This document shows positions 1 to 54,036 of a stretch of DNA of 64,000 nt, in pieces. The position numbers and the translations under genes are program-made. Origin of the DNA: Macrocystis pyrifera (lineage: Eukaryota; Sar; Phaeophyceae; Laminariales; Laminariaceae); the NCBI GenBank assembly GCA_031763025.1, contig JASSKH010000028.1, forward strand, positions 992,001 through 1,056,000. Direction: 5' to 3'. A model generated the notes under the pieces. The model ran no database searches, was not told the DNA's origin, and worked only from the letters and a program-made list of their open reading frames with translations. Every line of letters begins with the position of its first letter. The first letter of the stretch is position 1.

Positions 1-1
1 T

Positions 2-113
2 TCCCGCTGCTGGTGTCAGCGTTTTTTCTGCCTGCTGCTGAGCTTGTTGTCGGTGACGAACGTCTTCGTGCGGGTAGCCCTAGTGCTCGTCGGCTTCGTG
101 TGGGCAACGCGAG
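2..113 (+). CDS. Penultimate coding exon of a membrane protein (5' part outside window)
   Basis: Open from the window edge in the frame starting at base 2. The translation is strongly hydrophobic, for example SLLSVTNVFVRVALVLVGFV, which would make one or two membrane segments. It ends ACG CGA G followed by the donor GTATGAG at 114, so the intron phase is 1. Joining it to the acceptor before 1711 gives an open, sensible protein across the junction (WATR then ASKVFISEII). The protein family is not recognised. The exon call rests on hydrophobic pattern, splice site and phase match, and the true start of the gene is not in the window. Confidence 0.6.
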
Positions 114-189
114 GTATGAGAGATCACGGTTAGGGCACGGCGTTGCATGGCTTAAGCGGGTCAGCCCCCCCCTCCCCCCCCCGCACCCA

Positions 190-300
190 TTTTGCATTGT
201 AGGGATGGGAGGGACTATGGTCGATCGACTACGGCCATGCATGCCGTGAATACCCCCCCCCCTCCCCCCACCCCCTTCGGTGCTCCGTCTCGAAAGGGAT
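190..300 (+). repeat. Poly(C)-ended dispersed repeat, copy 1
   Basis: Contains the family core (TTGTAGGGATGGGAGGG, then ACTACGGCCATGCATG) followed by a run of C. A segment reading CTCCGTCTCGAAAGGGA follows, which also accompanies the copies near 36.7 kb and 62.8 kb. Confidence 0.6.
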
Positions 301-371
301 GCGTGGTCAATGGTCAAATTACTAGGGCAAGAAACAAACGAGTACGCTCCCCCCCCCCCCCCCGCCCCCCC

Positions 372-463
372 ACTTTGCATGGTATGAATCGGAGGGACTA
401 TGGCCATACCACTACGGCCATGCGCGCCATGAATACACCCCCCCCCCCCCCCCCCCCCCCCCC
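372..463 (+). repeat. Poly(C)-ended dispersed repeat, copy 2
   Basis: A second copy of the same core (GGAGGGACTATGGCCAT, then ACTACGGCCATGCGCG) ending in a run of 26 C at about 438-463. It lies about 180 bases after copy 1 in the same orientation. Confidence 0.6.
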
Positions 464-871
464 TACCCCCCCGAGGCGTGTGCCGGGCTGCACGAGAGGT
501 ATACGTCATTTTCCGCTTTGATGCATTTTACGTTGGCGCTGGCATCTCGTCGAGTATGCGGGAGGGGAGGGGATGCTGACGATATGCACGGAGTCTTTAA
601 TCTGTGTGATGTTGTATACGACGACACACTTGGACGCTGTTGTGGGACGCGCGCGCTACTAACGGCAGTTCTTGCTGACGAACCCCGCGGCGATTTCGTC
701 TGTTTTTTTTAATTTTATTTCACGTGTGCATTGCCTTGTGCATTTACGTTTACATGATACCTTTACTTTCACATATAATTTACATTTCACCTTCACTTTT
801 CAAGTACTAGTTGACACATTCACGTTTAAAGTTACATTTACTTTTGAATTTACTTTCACAGCCGATCGCCC

Positions 872-1310
872 CGCGGTAGTCTAGTGGTTATAGCCTCGAA
901 TGCTGCTAGCATTGGTACCCGAGTTCGAATACCACCGTGGTGGAATTTTGACATTTTTTGCGAAAATAAAAGGAACCTGTGGCTGAGAGCGCCGTCGTAG
1001 GTTGGGTAGGCGGAATTAGACGCGAGTAGGCGAGGAAGAAAGGGCAGCAGTCTTCTTGCGACAAAAAATTCCTTCCGAGACACGAACTGTAGTAGTGTGG
1101 GGGGGTTAAGAACCTACGTACTGTATTGCGGGGGACCATACTAATTAGGACCTACGGCAGACACAAAACCTATATATTTCGCTATTTTCACTAATAATAT
1201 TTGGTCCTATTTACTATCGTCTCCCGTATTAGTAACCCTGGATCTGACTGTACTACTATATGTAAGAGGGGAGAGAGGAAAGGGCGAAATTAATAAATTG
1301 GATGGAGGAG
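872..1310 (+). mobile_element. tRNA-derived SINE, family A, copy 1 (MITE nested inside)
   Basis: The head reads like a tRNA gene: a GTAGTCTAGTGGTTATAG A-box region and GAGTTCGAATACC B-box about 40 bases on. The similarity to copy 2 near 32.7 kb continues well past the tRNA part (TTTTGAC..., GAATTAGACGCGA, CCCTGGATCTGA), so this is a retroposed SINE and not a working tRNA gene. The unit without insertions is roughly 330 bases. A MITE interrupts it at 1126-1229. The head resembles Glu/Asp-type tRNAs, but the parent is not certain. Confidence 0.65.
1126..1229. mobile_element. MITE family 1, copy 1 (inside SINE A)
   Basis: About 104 bases with the family's inverted ends (here TTGCGGGGGACCAT ... 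CGTCTCCCGTA, degraded on the right) and TA on each side. The other SINE A copy lacks an insertion at this point. Confidence 0.75.
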
Positions 1311-1710
1311 AAAAAAACAAACACACACTTGTGTTCACGTTCCACTCTTTTTATCTTTTACGTTTATATTTTATCTCTCCGTGTCTTTCTGTTGACGTTT
1401 ACTTTTGCCTTTGATTTTTTATGCTGCTTGTGAGGATTTGCTTACGGTATAGCGGTAGCACGGTGTACAGTGACACGCGTAGGGCATCAAAGCGGTGTTA
1501 ACCTGTCCTTCAACGAGGGGGCACGCCGAGCCGGTTACAATAGTCACTTGTGATCACAACCATCGTAGGACCGCCAACACGGGCGTAATGCCCGCTTACC
1601 TCGCCTCCCTCCCCCCCTCCCTCCCTCCCGCCCCTCCATCGTCCCCTCTCGACCTCCGGAATAATTTTTTGTTTCCTATTCTTCATGTGCAAACTCCTTT
1701 TTTTTGCCAG

Positions 1711-1820
1711 CGTCGAAGGTGTTTATCTCAGAAATTATTTCCGACGAGCGCAAGCTGCTGGCGGTGTACCCTGTGTTCTTCTTCTACACCTTCATCAGCT
1801 GGATGATCGTCATACATTGA
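1711..1820 (+). CDS. Terminal coding exon of the same membrane protein
   Basis: A pyrimidine-rich acceptor (run of T, then GCCAG) precedes base 1711. The exon begins CG, which completes the phase-1 codon left by the exon ending at 113, and runs in frame to TGA at 1818-1820. It encodes about 36 residues: a charged stretch (SEIISDERKLLAVYP) then a hydrophobic, aromatic C-terminus (VFFFYTFISWMIVIH), probably a last membrane helix with an almost absent cytosolic or lumenal tail. A C-terminal fragment this short does not identify the family; a multi-pass membrane enzyme or transporter is possible. No clear AATAAA signal is visible downstream. Confidence 0.6.
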
Positions 1821-2730
1821 ACAGAAAAACTCTTCCGGCAAACACGACAGCAGTGCCAGGCTTCACGAGATAGCAAACAGATAAGACAGCACGGGCCGCA
1901 CGGAAAAAGACGCCGACCACAATAATCCGCATGTGCTCACGCGCATGCATAATGCACACTAGCGCACATCGACTTCCAGTTCGTTTTTTGGTTCGGTATC
2001 CCACCATTTAGTCTCGCGAATTACACAGAACATGGCTTTGTTATCCACTAGGGGTGAGCCTACGGGAAACCTAGCGCGCGCGCGGGGGGGGGGGGGAGGG
2101 AACTAGAGGGGCGAGTGGGATAGTGAAAGGTCCAGGTTCACATTTTTTGCTACTGGGTTCTCCGCACTGCTGGAGGCGGTGGGGGTACAGGTATTGTTTG
2201 TCGTAATGTACACTCTGCTGTGATGGACAATTTTTGTCAGCGTGGGGATATCGTAGTCTCAGCGGGGCTACGGCGAGTGCTCGCTCGCGCGTTTTTCCCG
2301 CGTCTTTCCTTGCCAGATTTCCCTTTTTTCGTGAGGATATGTTGACGCTTTTTTTTTTTTTGCTCCCCGCGGTACGATCGAACTTTCGCCTCCATTTGTA
2401 GTGGGCTATATACAGCAGTAGGAGTCCGGCAGGAAACAAAACAAAAACGGGCTGCTTTTCTTTTAATCGTGGCCATCCTTGGGCGTAGGCTTGTGGTATA
2501 CTGGGAGGGTTTAGTCTATACTGGTATAGCGCTTGCCGCGGAGCAGGGTCTCTTTCTTGATCCGAATTTCTCACGTATATAGCGTGTCTCGAAGAAAGCG
2601 AGCCTCAGTTTCTTAAAAACACATGGTACTGGCTTTTCGTTGCTGGTTGCGCCGGTGGTGCAGTGTAGGGTGACAGAGCACGTATTGCATTGCTTGTGAT
2701 GCCGAGGGAGAGGGAGCGGGGCCGGTGCCC

Positions 2731-2910
2731 GGGGGGGGGGGGGGGGGGGGGGGGGGGTACTCATGTCATGCATGGCCGTAGTCGTATGACCATAAAACCC
2801 TTACAACCCTACAATGCCGGGACGGAGGCACATCGGGTCTTCACCGACGACCACAGGGAAATATTGACTGCTTGCACCAAGCACGAAGCGTCGTGGGGTG
2901 TTGGGCGAGT
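2731..2910 (-). repeat. Poly(C)-ended dispersed repeat, copy 3
   Basis: On the minus strand the core (TCATACGACTACGGCCATGC) runs into a C homopolymer, seen on the plus strand as 27 G at 2731-2757. The far side carries the shared GCTTGCACCAAGC...CGAAGCG segment also present near 36.9 kb and 30.8 kb. Confidence 0.65.
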
Positions 2911-4554
2911 CGCATGAATGGGTGAGCTGCGTATCTGCCTGTATGAAAACCGCTTGTGAGGCGGACGTTCTTGCTTATGGATGACAGCGTCGAAATACTT
3001 GATGGGCGGGGGGGGGGGGGGAGGAACTGCTGTGGCGCTCGCCTTATAGCAAAAAATGGCAGGTACAGTGCCAGTCCTCTCATAAGAACCAGGGATTCTG
3101 GCCTAGGCTGGATTTCTTATTTTAGAAATGGTGTGTTCCACGCTTGACGTCAGAATTAACCGCCCCTAAATTCCTTCTTTCCGAGGAAAGTTACGCACTT
3201 TAGGGGTTTGTGTGGGGCTCGTTTTTTCTTCAAAGTGGGGTGTATGATGACTTGCAGCCGAATTTCTTGGTTTCGCATTCCGTGCCTCCCTGTATACCGA
3301 AAACTACGTGGCTCCACTGCTAAGCGTCGGACTATCGCCCCGAGCCCCGGTCAACGTCTACGTCTATTCACCCTTTTCGTGATAGCCTCCAGGACGTACA
3401 ATCGTAGGACCTTTCGGGGCCGTTGAATCTGCAAGGCAGGGTGCTCACCCATCGCTTGCTGTGGACTCTGGTGCTACAACAGTAGTACGAGTGGTGCTAC
3501 CCTTTTCCCGAGGCTTCTTTTTTGACGAGCTCCCTAACCCACTTTACCCTAAACCTGGCTCTGATGAAAACAAGAAGAACGGACCTAACATTCCTATGGC
3601 CTACCTGGTACGCAAATTCGCAAAACATGGTCCAACATTTAAACTCCGGCCAGAAATAATTTGGCCGAAACTTGCTACCTCTATTTAGCGCCGGAAGCGT
3701 CTGTGTTGGTTTCAAGAAAGTAGACTTTTTCCCAGCACGGGAAATGTGAAGATCGACTCTGCCGTGGAGCACGTTTTCATGACAGGGACGATTCTATAAA
3801 GCAACAACAAAGTAAAAAAAGTAGTGATGCGCATTCCATCGGTGTCGAGACGCATGCGACAAATGGAGTACAGTACGACTAAATATTCTCTGCGTCTCTT
3901 GACGTAAAGAGGAGCTCTGTTCTGATGTCCCCCCGAAAAACGGATTAAAGAAAATTGTTGTCGTGCCCTTGACCCGATGGATGATCAGCAATCAGTTCCG
4001 TGGCCTACGAGGTCTACCCCCAAAAATATTTTTTATAAATTTTGAAATACGTCAGCTGTGAGTTCGACTGATTAAATAGTTGATACTCAACTTTGCAAGC
4101 TGCGTAATACGCCTCGTCTATATTCCATTTTTACCTAATTTTACAAGTATTGTGATAAACCGAGCGCGCGTATTCTATATGTGATTCCTTGTCAAAGGTA
4201 TAGGCCAGCGGCTCGTGATACCTGTCTGCCGTTGCTCATAGTCGCGCCAATACCTGATGGACTGCTGCTGTAGTTTGATTGGCTGGTTGGTGCGATTCAT
4301 GCAGCTGCAAATTCATCTGCGGAGATCGCGGAGAGAGTTACGCCCCTCCGGATGGGTTGCGTAATGCTGTTTGTGGTGTGTGGATACCTTTTCAGGGTCA
4401 CAGAGTGAAGGGTGAAGGGGACAAGACTCCCCATTTTGCTCACTTGACCTTACTTGATATTTATCTATCTCCTTCCGGGAGGGGTGGACAGACCTTGGTA
4501 GTAGATCCTTATGCGGGTTTTGTGTTGGACGCCTGAAGCCGACCCTCCGACCCG

Positions 4555-4574
4555 AACCCTAACCCTAACCCTAA
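4555..4574. repeat. Short interstitial telomere-like array
   Basis: About 3.3 units of CCCTAA (TTAGGG on the other strand), followed by non-telomeric sequence on both sides. This is the vertebrate/stramenopile-type telomere word, here internal. Confidence 0.6.
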
Positions 4575-4689
4575 TGCCGGTGGTCAGTGCTGGGATGCTG
4601 TGCTTGTTAAGACTCTAGGTTGGCTCGGCCGGCGTGGATGCTGAGCTTGGGAAGACTAGGTTGGCTCGGGATGACTCGGGATGCTGCTG

Positions 4690-4908
4690 TGGCTGGGAAA
4701 GACTTGAAAGTTGATTAAGCCGCGTAAAACATACCCCTAGTCAATCAGAGTGCCTAATTAGCTACCCCAGGAAGATCTACTATCAAGCAGCAAGGCTGCG
4801 GCTGGGAAAGACTTACTTGAAAGTTGATTAAGCCGCGTAAAACATACCCCTAGCCAATCAGAGTGCCTAATTAGCTACCCCAGGAAGATTTATACTATCA
4901 AGGTTTGT
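4690..4908 (+). repeat. Two-copy tandem duplication (about 108 bp unit)
   Basis: The unit GGCTGGGAAAGACTT ... CCCCAGGAAGAT occurs at about 4690-4797 and 4799-4908, differing by a 4-base insertion (ACTT) and a few substitutions. No coding content is seen. Confidence 0.85.
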
Positions 4909-4944
4909 CCACTACTGCCTTCCGGCCTAATGATTTTCTGGGTC

Positions 4945-5250
4945 TTCACCCACGAGGCGCTTCTAAGATAGAGGTTCATCCTATTTTTTTCTGAGGCTCA
5001 CTTCAATCCCGAAGAATAATCCCATGAAGTATACAAAAACAACATTTTTCGAAACAAGACAGACATTCCGACGATATTGGGTTAAGGAACGCTGTTATTA
5101 AAAAACATGTAGCGGCAATGTGCTATTACGGAGGTCCATAGTTAACAGAACCAATACTGTTAGTAAAAATAGGGAAATGTGTAGGTCTTAGTGTGTACCG
5201 TAGGTCCTATTTACTATGGACCCCCGTAGTACCTCTATCGTAGAACGCGT
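4945..5250 (+). repeat. Dispersed repeat D, copy 1 (filled MITE site)
   Basis: Shares TAGAGATTCACCCT-like, AATAATCCCATG, TTTTTCGAAACAAGA, CATTCCGA and CGTAGAACGCG words, in the same order, with 13223-13490 and, inverted, with 25720-25970. In this copy a MITE splits the sequence at ATGTGC|TA|CCTC. Nature of the parent element is unknown. Confidence 0.7.
5126..5229. mobile_element. MITE family 1, copy 2 (TA target duplication shown)
   Basis: Inverted ends TTACGGAGGTCCATAGTTAA and TTTACTATGGACCCCCGTAG, flanked by TA at 5124-5125 and 5230-5231. The matching place in the repeat D copy near 13469 reads GTGCTACCTC with one TA and no insertion, so the TA duplication is seen directly. Confidence 0.9.
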
Positions 5251-6190
5251 CCCACAGCTCTTCGTGGGCGAGGCAAAACGCGCCCAGCACCCGTGCCCCT
5301 GGATGATCGTACAACTCCCTCCCTTTCTCTTCCCCACTGAAGCATATACCGGTAACATAAACACGGGGGAGGGCGGGGGTACTACCACTGTGGCTGTGTT
5401 TTCTGCGCAAGATCGTAGAATATTCTTGTTTTCTTGGAATGGCTGGCTGGGGGAAGTTCGGGAGTTCGAAGCTCGGTGGAAGCGTTCAGGCACTCAGCCG
5501 CCTTTTGTTCTGCGCCCTTTGTAGACCGTCGGTTGGAAGCGTGTGAGAGAGAAGGCGCGAGTATCAGTAAACATCGATGAAATTCGACGAGTTGTGGGAA
5601 TAATGCTGAGGAGTTTATTACGCCAAAGTTATGTACCGTTTGGCGAGCTGTGATGGGGATGCTTACCCCGAGCGCGATAAAGACCTTGGCGCCATCGAAA
5701 TGCATGTGGCAGGAAGGGCCACGGCAAAAAATTGAAAACCCAGGAGCAGCGACCAAAGCCACATGCCGGGCGCGTTCTTATGAATCGTCTCCTGTGGGAG
5801 AGCGCAGCGGATACGACCAACGCCCCAACGGGTAGGGTGGACCGCAACTGGACCAAGTCCGGCGGGAAGGCCTCATAGCCTCGGTTTTTCTGAGTGGGTG
5901 AGCTCGCGCAAGTCTCACACTACCCGGGAGAGATGACTTTCCCGGGTGGCTGTCTCCACCGCACCTGCTCCTCTCGGGGGCCGGGTCAACGTGCCCAAAC
6001 TCCAGGGGTAACAAAGCAGCCTGCTCTGATGTTACAACGGGGGCTATGGGCTAAATTGACACACGACACGAAGAAATTGGAACGTGGAAGTGTGGTGAGC
6101 TTAAGCTTTATCTTTACCAATCCACCGAGGGATAAAAAAAAAAAAAAAAGACCAACAAACACTTGAAAAGAAATCGGGGAAAAAATTGGG
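5250..6190. other. Intergenic stretch, no supported gene
   Basis: Overlapping reading frames of 60-126 codons on both strands, none with a recognisable domain or splice support. A poly-A run lies at about 6135-6148. Confidence 0.4.
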
Positions 6191-6196
6191 TTGTGT

Positions 6197-6560
6197 TAGT
6201 ATCAAGGGTTGCGGGACACTTTGTATCCCTGGCCTATTTTTGTGCCCCCAGTTGTTCTATTGGTCAGTTTTTAGGACATCTGCGAATTTAATGTAGACGA
6301 TGGGCTTCGAAGACCATCACACAAGCTAGTAGTAGTTTTAGGACATATTATCTGTCCCTACTCTATTGTTATGGTACTGCCCAGCTAGGCATGCTTGGCT
6401 CTCAGCCTCCTCGTACACGAAAGGAATATAGCTGCTCTTCTTCTATCATCTCTAACCAAACAACACACACAAAACAACACACGCGTGAGTACCAGCGAGT
6501 ACCGACTTACAAACCTGTTCAGAGATACAAAGTGTCCCGACCTTGATCCTAACGGCAGCA
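6197..6560. repeat. Foldback-like repeat related to repeat F
   Basis: The left part (TATCAAGGGTTGCGGGACAC ... TATCCCTGG) recurs inverted at the right (CAGAGATACAAAGTGTCCCG ... GATCCTAAC). The right half also matches 57624-57790 and, inverted, 62055-62220 (ACGAAAGGAAT, GCTCTTCTTCTAT, CAACACAC). Confidence 0.6.
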
Positions 6561-6830
6561 GATATATTTCCTGATACTTCCATGATCTAGCTAGATAGAT
6601 CATGCTGCCAGGGGTGGGGACCGTGCAATCTGCACCATCTAGCGCCATGTTGCCTGGGTCGGATATGTGTCGTAGTGATCCTGCACTACAATAGCTCATG
6701 TTTATCACTGCAGGCGAAGAACTAGATGATCTGCAGTACACGTAGATCGTGATCTGTCCCATGCGTGAACCTCAACCTTATACTATTAATGTTGTTACTG
6801 CAAAAATTACCCCACACTAAATTCCACGTA

Positions 6831-6935
6831 TTACGGGAGACCATTGCAAATAGGACCAAATATTGTTAGTGAAAATAGGTAAATATAAAGGTTTTTATGT
6901 ATACCATAGGTCCTATTAACTATGGTCCCCCGTAA
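6831..6935. mobile_element. MITE family 1, copy 3
   Basis: 105 bases with ends TTACGGGAGACCATTG and CTATGGTCCCCCGTAA, flanked by TA on both sides. Confidence 0.9.
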
Positions 6936-6939
6936 TAGT

Positions 6940-9180
6940 AGATTGCCTCCCAACAAAAAAGGGTGCACCTCTAAAGTAGTCGACAGAAACGTGCCAGTGT
7001 AGGTGAACTTCCTCACTCTGTGTTGAAGATATTCCTTTTGTTGTTGTTGCAGATATTACGGCTGAATAAAATGATGCTTTTTTTTAATGAGTGAGGTAGG
7101 GTTTTGTCACGAGACTGTATCACGAAATGTTTCCCGATGGTGATGTTATTTTCGACTTTGGCTAAAGGCGGCCACCACCGCCACCACCCCGAACCGGCAC
7201 TCTGACCCTAACCCAAGCCTGATAGCCCTATAGCCAGAGGAGGCCTACTCGGTTGGTGTGGCACACACAGCTGGTCGTTATTGAGCTTGGAAAGGCTCTA
7301 TTGCTGTTCGGGCACACCTGAAAGAAGTTCGTCTGAAAAAGGGCAGATAGATGTACGCGAGATCCTTCCGAGGCGGTGGAGATGTTAAATCGTAATAATA
7401 CTGTGTAACGAAGCCTCTACGCTCTGCGGAGGCGACGCCAATGAACCTACCCACATCCCACAAGCGTTTAACTTTCCCATGTAAAAGCACGCGTTTGCCT
7501 GTCCTTCGGAAACAGCTCCATCTCTCACACTCAAATGGCGTGCTAGCTCACCCAAAATTATAGTACAGGGGGGAGGGGTTTAGTTCAAAGCAAGGCGTTT
7601 TTCGCATCATCGTTTTGGCGGAGGGCGTTTACTCCAGAATTTGGACGGGTTTTCGATAAAAATGCCCCCCTGTGGCGTTTTTCCTGAGGGGGGCGTTTAC
7701 TCGGCACTTGTACGACTGGCCGTGGTATTCGCCGCTGTGTGCGGTGTGGTACGTGAGGCCTGGTCGCCCTGGGTCACTCCATCGTTTTCCGTAGAGCTCT
7801 GATCCACTTTACCGCGGTCCCTGCACTAATCAGTATTCAGGGTCAGCCGCAATGCGCACAATTCGCCGTGTTTTCTGTGACACAGCAGTGTGGTACCACA
7901 CGATCTGGGCACCCGAAGCAGTGCGGTACTGTACTATCCCGGGATGGTGCGGGGCTCCCCAATAGAGCAGTCACAGCAGTCGTCTGGCGACCCACACCGC
8001 CCTATAGCGCGGGCCCACGACTTGAAGCTGTACCGCAAGCGTTGTCCCACACCGAATCCAATAAGCAATTTCACCCCAAAGCCGTGGGCGCAAAGGTGCT
8101 TCCAAAACAGCTTTTTGTTGTTTGATGATCTCGATATGTCAGATCAGACACTGCCATGTAGATTTTACTTTTATCTGTACCACAGGAGCAGCAGCCTAGC
8201 TCCTGTTGCCGGCGGGTGGGCAGCCGTATATTCTGCAAGAATTTGGCACATGTCCAGAGTTGTGGTGTGGCATGTGTCTGTGCCGTACCTGTCCTGGACA
8301 AAATATCCCAGCGGCGGGTTACGTGGTAGTACCCAGGCGATTTTCTACTGCACTGCAGCTCGTGATGTGCCCCGTTTGTGTGTGCAACACTCGACAACAA
8401 AACTTGATCACCAAAAAGGTTAAATTGACACACCACATGAAATTTTGAACGTGGAAGTATGGTGAACTAGTATATAGAGCTTTATTTTTACAAGTTCCCC
8501 CGAGGATATAAAAAAAAAGGGCCTAAAAAAAATATTAAAAAAAATGTCCGTCGTCGTCTCGCCGCCACAACCGCGTGTGACTACATGGACGGCGTGCTTT
8601 CGGCGGACCCTGGGCTCAGCCCGCATTGATGTGAACCATGACCCTTTTACTGGAGAAGGTTCGAGAACCAGTACGCCTAGTGCAAGTTAGGCACGAGGTC
8701 CACGAGCAAAAATGAGGCAAACAAGAAACACACGGCTCTCACCGTTTTACGGGTGGAAAAAAGCTGAGAACTTTAGACTGAGCAAAACCGTGCTCAAAAG
8801 CGGCGAGGTCTACCACATTATATCCCATGATACCAGGCACCTACTCTCCACGGAAATAAAAATGTGACATGTTAAAAAAAAGTGATACCAAAACCAAAGG
8901 CTCCTTGCCTTTCCGCCCACAGAGTGATATATGATGTAGCCAATAAGCTCCAGGCTACTCAAGAATGGTGTCATAAAAAAAATACGGTTTCAAGACTCGA
9001 TAAAATTAGATGTTTCTTTCGGACGCCCCATACTGTAATCGAATAATAAGTCAACAACGACGTATCGTATCAAACGTATATCATAGACACAAAAATATCA
9101 CACCGCAATAAACAAGGAACGGGACCCTTCCCTTCAAAAGCACCTTATTACCCATCAGCAAAGAAAATAAGAAAAAAAAA
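6940..9180. other. Intergenic stretch, no supported gene
   Basis: Nothing convincing was found. A two-fold repeated GGCGTTTTTC/GGGCGTTTACTC motif lies at 7590-7705, and A-rich low-complexity sequence lies at 8510-8550 and 8860-8985. Confidence 0.4.
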
Positions 9181-10343
9181 CTGCCGTTCCCCATCTTTCA
9201 CGCCCAGGAAAACTTCGTCCGATGCTCCGAGCTGCTGGACGAATTCCGTGAGCAGGGCAAGCGCCAGCACAAACACACACAAACAAGAGACAAAAAAGGA
9301 CAAGGCCACCTACCAGATGATAGCAATACAAAAACAGGAAGAAAACACCACGAAGAAAAATAGGCGAGAAATCACACACAACACAAACACTGCACACCCC
9401 TTTCTGAGAGGGGTGTACCACGATGGAGACGCAAGCGGCTTACGGACACTGCTGCTTTGGCGATGCAGACGCTGCTGGGCTGCCGGTAGCCGTGCATACA
9501 GCGCCGACCGCAGAGGGAACGACGCAAAAACAACAACGCGAGCGCGCGTCACACACACATCCAACAATCCGCGGGCACACTGACAAACCTCGACTCTCTC
9601 ACCACAATGAGAGGCCCCTACCACACACATAAGTACAGATAACACCCGGACGGGCCTCTCGTGGTAGACCGAAAGACTAAATTCAACCACCTTCCGCGAG
9701 GACAACGAGCTACCCCCCGGATTCTTCCTCGCCTCAAAATGCGAAAAACGACTAACCGTCTAGAAAATTCACCGGACAGAGGGGCTCCAACTCGAAAGCA
9801 CCACTAGGGTCGAAAGCCAGCACTTCTCCAAGTATTGGTGTTCTAGCTTCTACAGACGTGACACAAATATCTCCCCTCCAAAAAACAAATCCCTCAAGCG
9901 ATAATGACCAACAGATACAGCAGTAGTACAGGTGTCGCAACTCTAGCGACCCTTGTTTCGCGAGCGCGGACACACACAAGAGTAACAAAACAAACGCACG
10001 CACTTGAATACAATACCTGCTACACACATGTCCCCCCCCCCCCCGAAAAAAGGAAAAAAGTTTTAGTTTCCGCCCGTATTTTTCGCAAGAAAACACGACT
10101 ACTATTGATATGTACGCCTATAGGGCCAGAGCGACAACAAGAATCCCTCGCGAGGGAAAACGCAGTGGTAGGAAACACATCGGGCTCAGCAAGTCGGCTC
10201 AGTAAGTCGGGAGGGCCTGACATCCAGCCCTCGAAGAGCCCCACGCCGACCAGCATTTCTAAGGATACACGCTTCTCCCCGCTCTGCCCAAATTCCCTTT
10301 CGAGAGTAAAACTACAATCCCGCCCCCCTACCCCAGTCATGGG
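9181..10343. other. 3' flank of the glycosyltransferase-like gene; possible undetermined exons
   Basis: Holds the likely 3' untranslated and downstream DNA of the minus-strand gene. Two short pieces look more protein-like than their surroundings (9205-9270, read on plus as ENFVRCSELLDEFREQGKRQ; 9675-9745, read on plus as STTFREDNELPPGFFLASK), but neither has a good splice donor and the minus strand reads openly as well. No gene is called. Confidence 0.25.
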
Positions 10344-52979
<42,636 letters not shown>

Positions 52980-53400
52980 AGCACAAGGGGCGGGCAGGGC
53001 GGCGCAGATAGCACTGAAAAGACCCCCCCAAGACAGACAAAATTGTAACAAGCACACAGCCTGTCGCGAGTCTTGTTCCGAAGCAGCAATTCTACAAGCA
53101 CTTGTGTGTGGCACCTTGCCTTGCTTCTTCGATCACACAGGCGGCGTAGCCTACTACTGCGTATCACGTATGACAATGGTATCCCCAGCGTATTTCATAT
53201 GAGATGTCTTCGAAGAATGAATACATATATTTATGCTGCGGTAGCGTACTGATTTTGCGTACCGTACATATCGCAGGATAATTTTCCTCATTTTCTTCTT
53301 GTCTGCCATACGAAATATGTTACACATATATATATGTATGTCCGTTTAAAAAAGCAAACTTTAAAAATAACCCCGTAAATTACGTATTTTCCTAAACTAA
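52980..53400 (-). promoter_or_regulatory. Probable 5' untranslated and promoter region of the glycosyltransferase-like gene
   Basis: The region upstream of the start codon on the minus strand. A TTTTCAG sequence about 35 bases before the ATG could be the acceptor of a 5' untranslated intron. An AT-rich stretch near 53220-53240 reads GCATAAATATATG on the minus strand and is a weak TATA candidate. Neither is proven. Confidence 0.3.
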
Positions 53401-54030
53401 ATGAAACGGCCCGGAGGCCGGACGCCCGGGAGGTCCGGAGGGCTGTTTGAGGCACAGACTGCAGTCAGGAAGAATCAACTACTTGTCGAAAAACAGAATC
53501 GAAAAACGCAATCGAAAATCGAATTCATTTCGATTTCGATAAAATTAGCCGAGGTGTCCAAACAGAATCGACAAGACTTTAAGTGAAAATAGAAATCCAG
53601 AGGCGAAAATCAACGGAGAGCACAGCCTACTTGGGCTGTTCGCAACTGTACACACATGCCGGCAATCAAGCGCTCGGCGACACAGATCCACCACAGAAGC
53701 AGGCAAACGCGACGTCAATTCGTTTCCGGGACGTCGTTGGGCCTCCCATGGAAGTGGTGGTGCATCCAACGTTGACGCCCCGGGATCAAACTTGAAATTA
53801 TACTGAGAACGAACTTCCGACCTCGTTGTGGAGGGCAAGTTCCTCAAATATGTTCGCTTTGGATCGAACGCCCGGAAACAAAGGCCCGAGAACGTCGGGG
53901 CTGGTGTTGCGATTCGCCTGCTGGCTGTTTACGGGGGGTCTGTGCCGCTGTGTTGCCGTGCTAGCTGTGGGTTGGATGGTGTGTGCGGCGGTCCTGATGA
54001 TATATTTTGACGTGGCTGCACTGACCAGTA
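53400..54030. other. Intergenic stretch upstream of the gene
   Basis: Open frames of 60-100 codons on both strands without recognisable domains. CGAAAA/CGATTT-rich sequence at 53490-53560. No gene supported. Confidence 0.4.
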
Positions 54031-54036
54031 GTAGTA

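Larger units (their letters stand above)
114..1710 (+). other. Intron of the membrane-protein gene, repeat-filled
   Basis: A GT-AG intron of 1,597 bases. It holds two copies of the poly(C)-ended repeat, C homopolymers up to 26 bases, a T-rich stretch near 740-860 with many TTTAC/TTCAC words, and one tRNA-derived SINE with a nested MITE. Nothing coding is supported inside it. Confidence 0.5.
1821..4680. other. Intergenic stretch without supported genes
   Basis: Short reading frames occur on both strands but none shows splice-supported continuity or a recognisable motif. It holds homopolymers (G runs at 2080-2096, 2731-2757 and 3008-3021), one poly(C)-ended repeat and otherwise unique-looking sequence. 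A reading frame at 4279-4536 (85 codons, plus) is the least random-looking but cannot be assigned. Confidence 0.5.

Noticed and set aside
4279-4536. 85-codon plus-strand frame
   Set aside because: No recognised motif, no splice or start context, and not repeated elsewhere; insufficient support for a gene.
9205-9270. Protein-like segment ENFVRCSELLDEFREQGKRQ on plus
   Set aside because: No donor follows, and the minus strand over the same bases is equally open and protein-like; kept only as a possible exon remnant.
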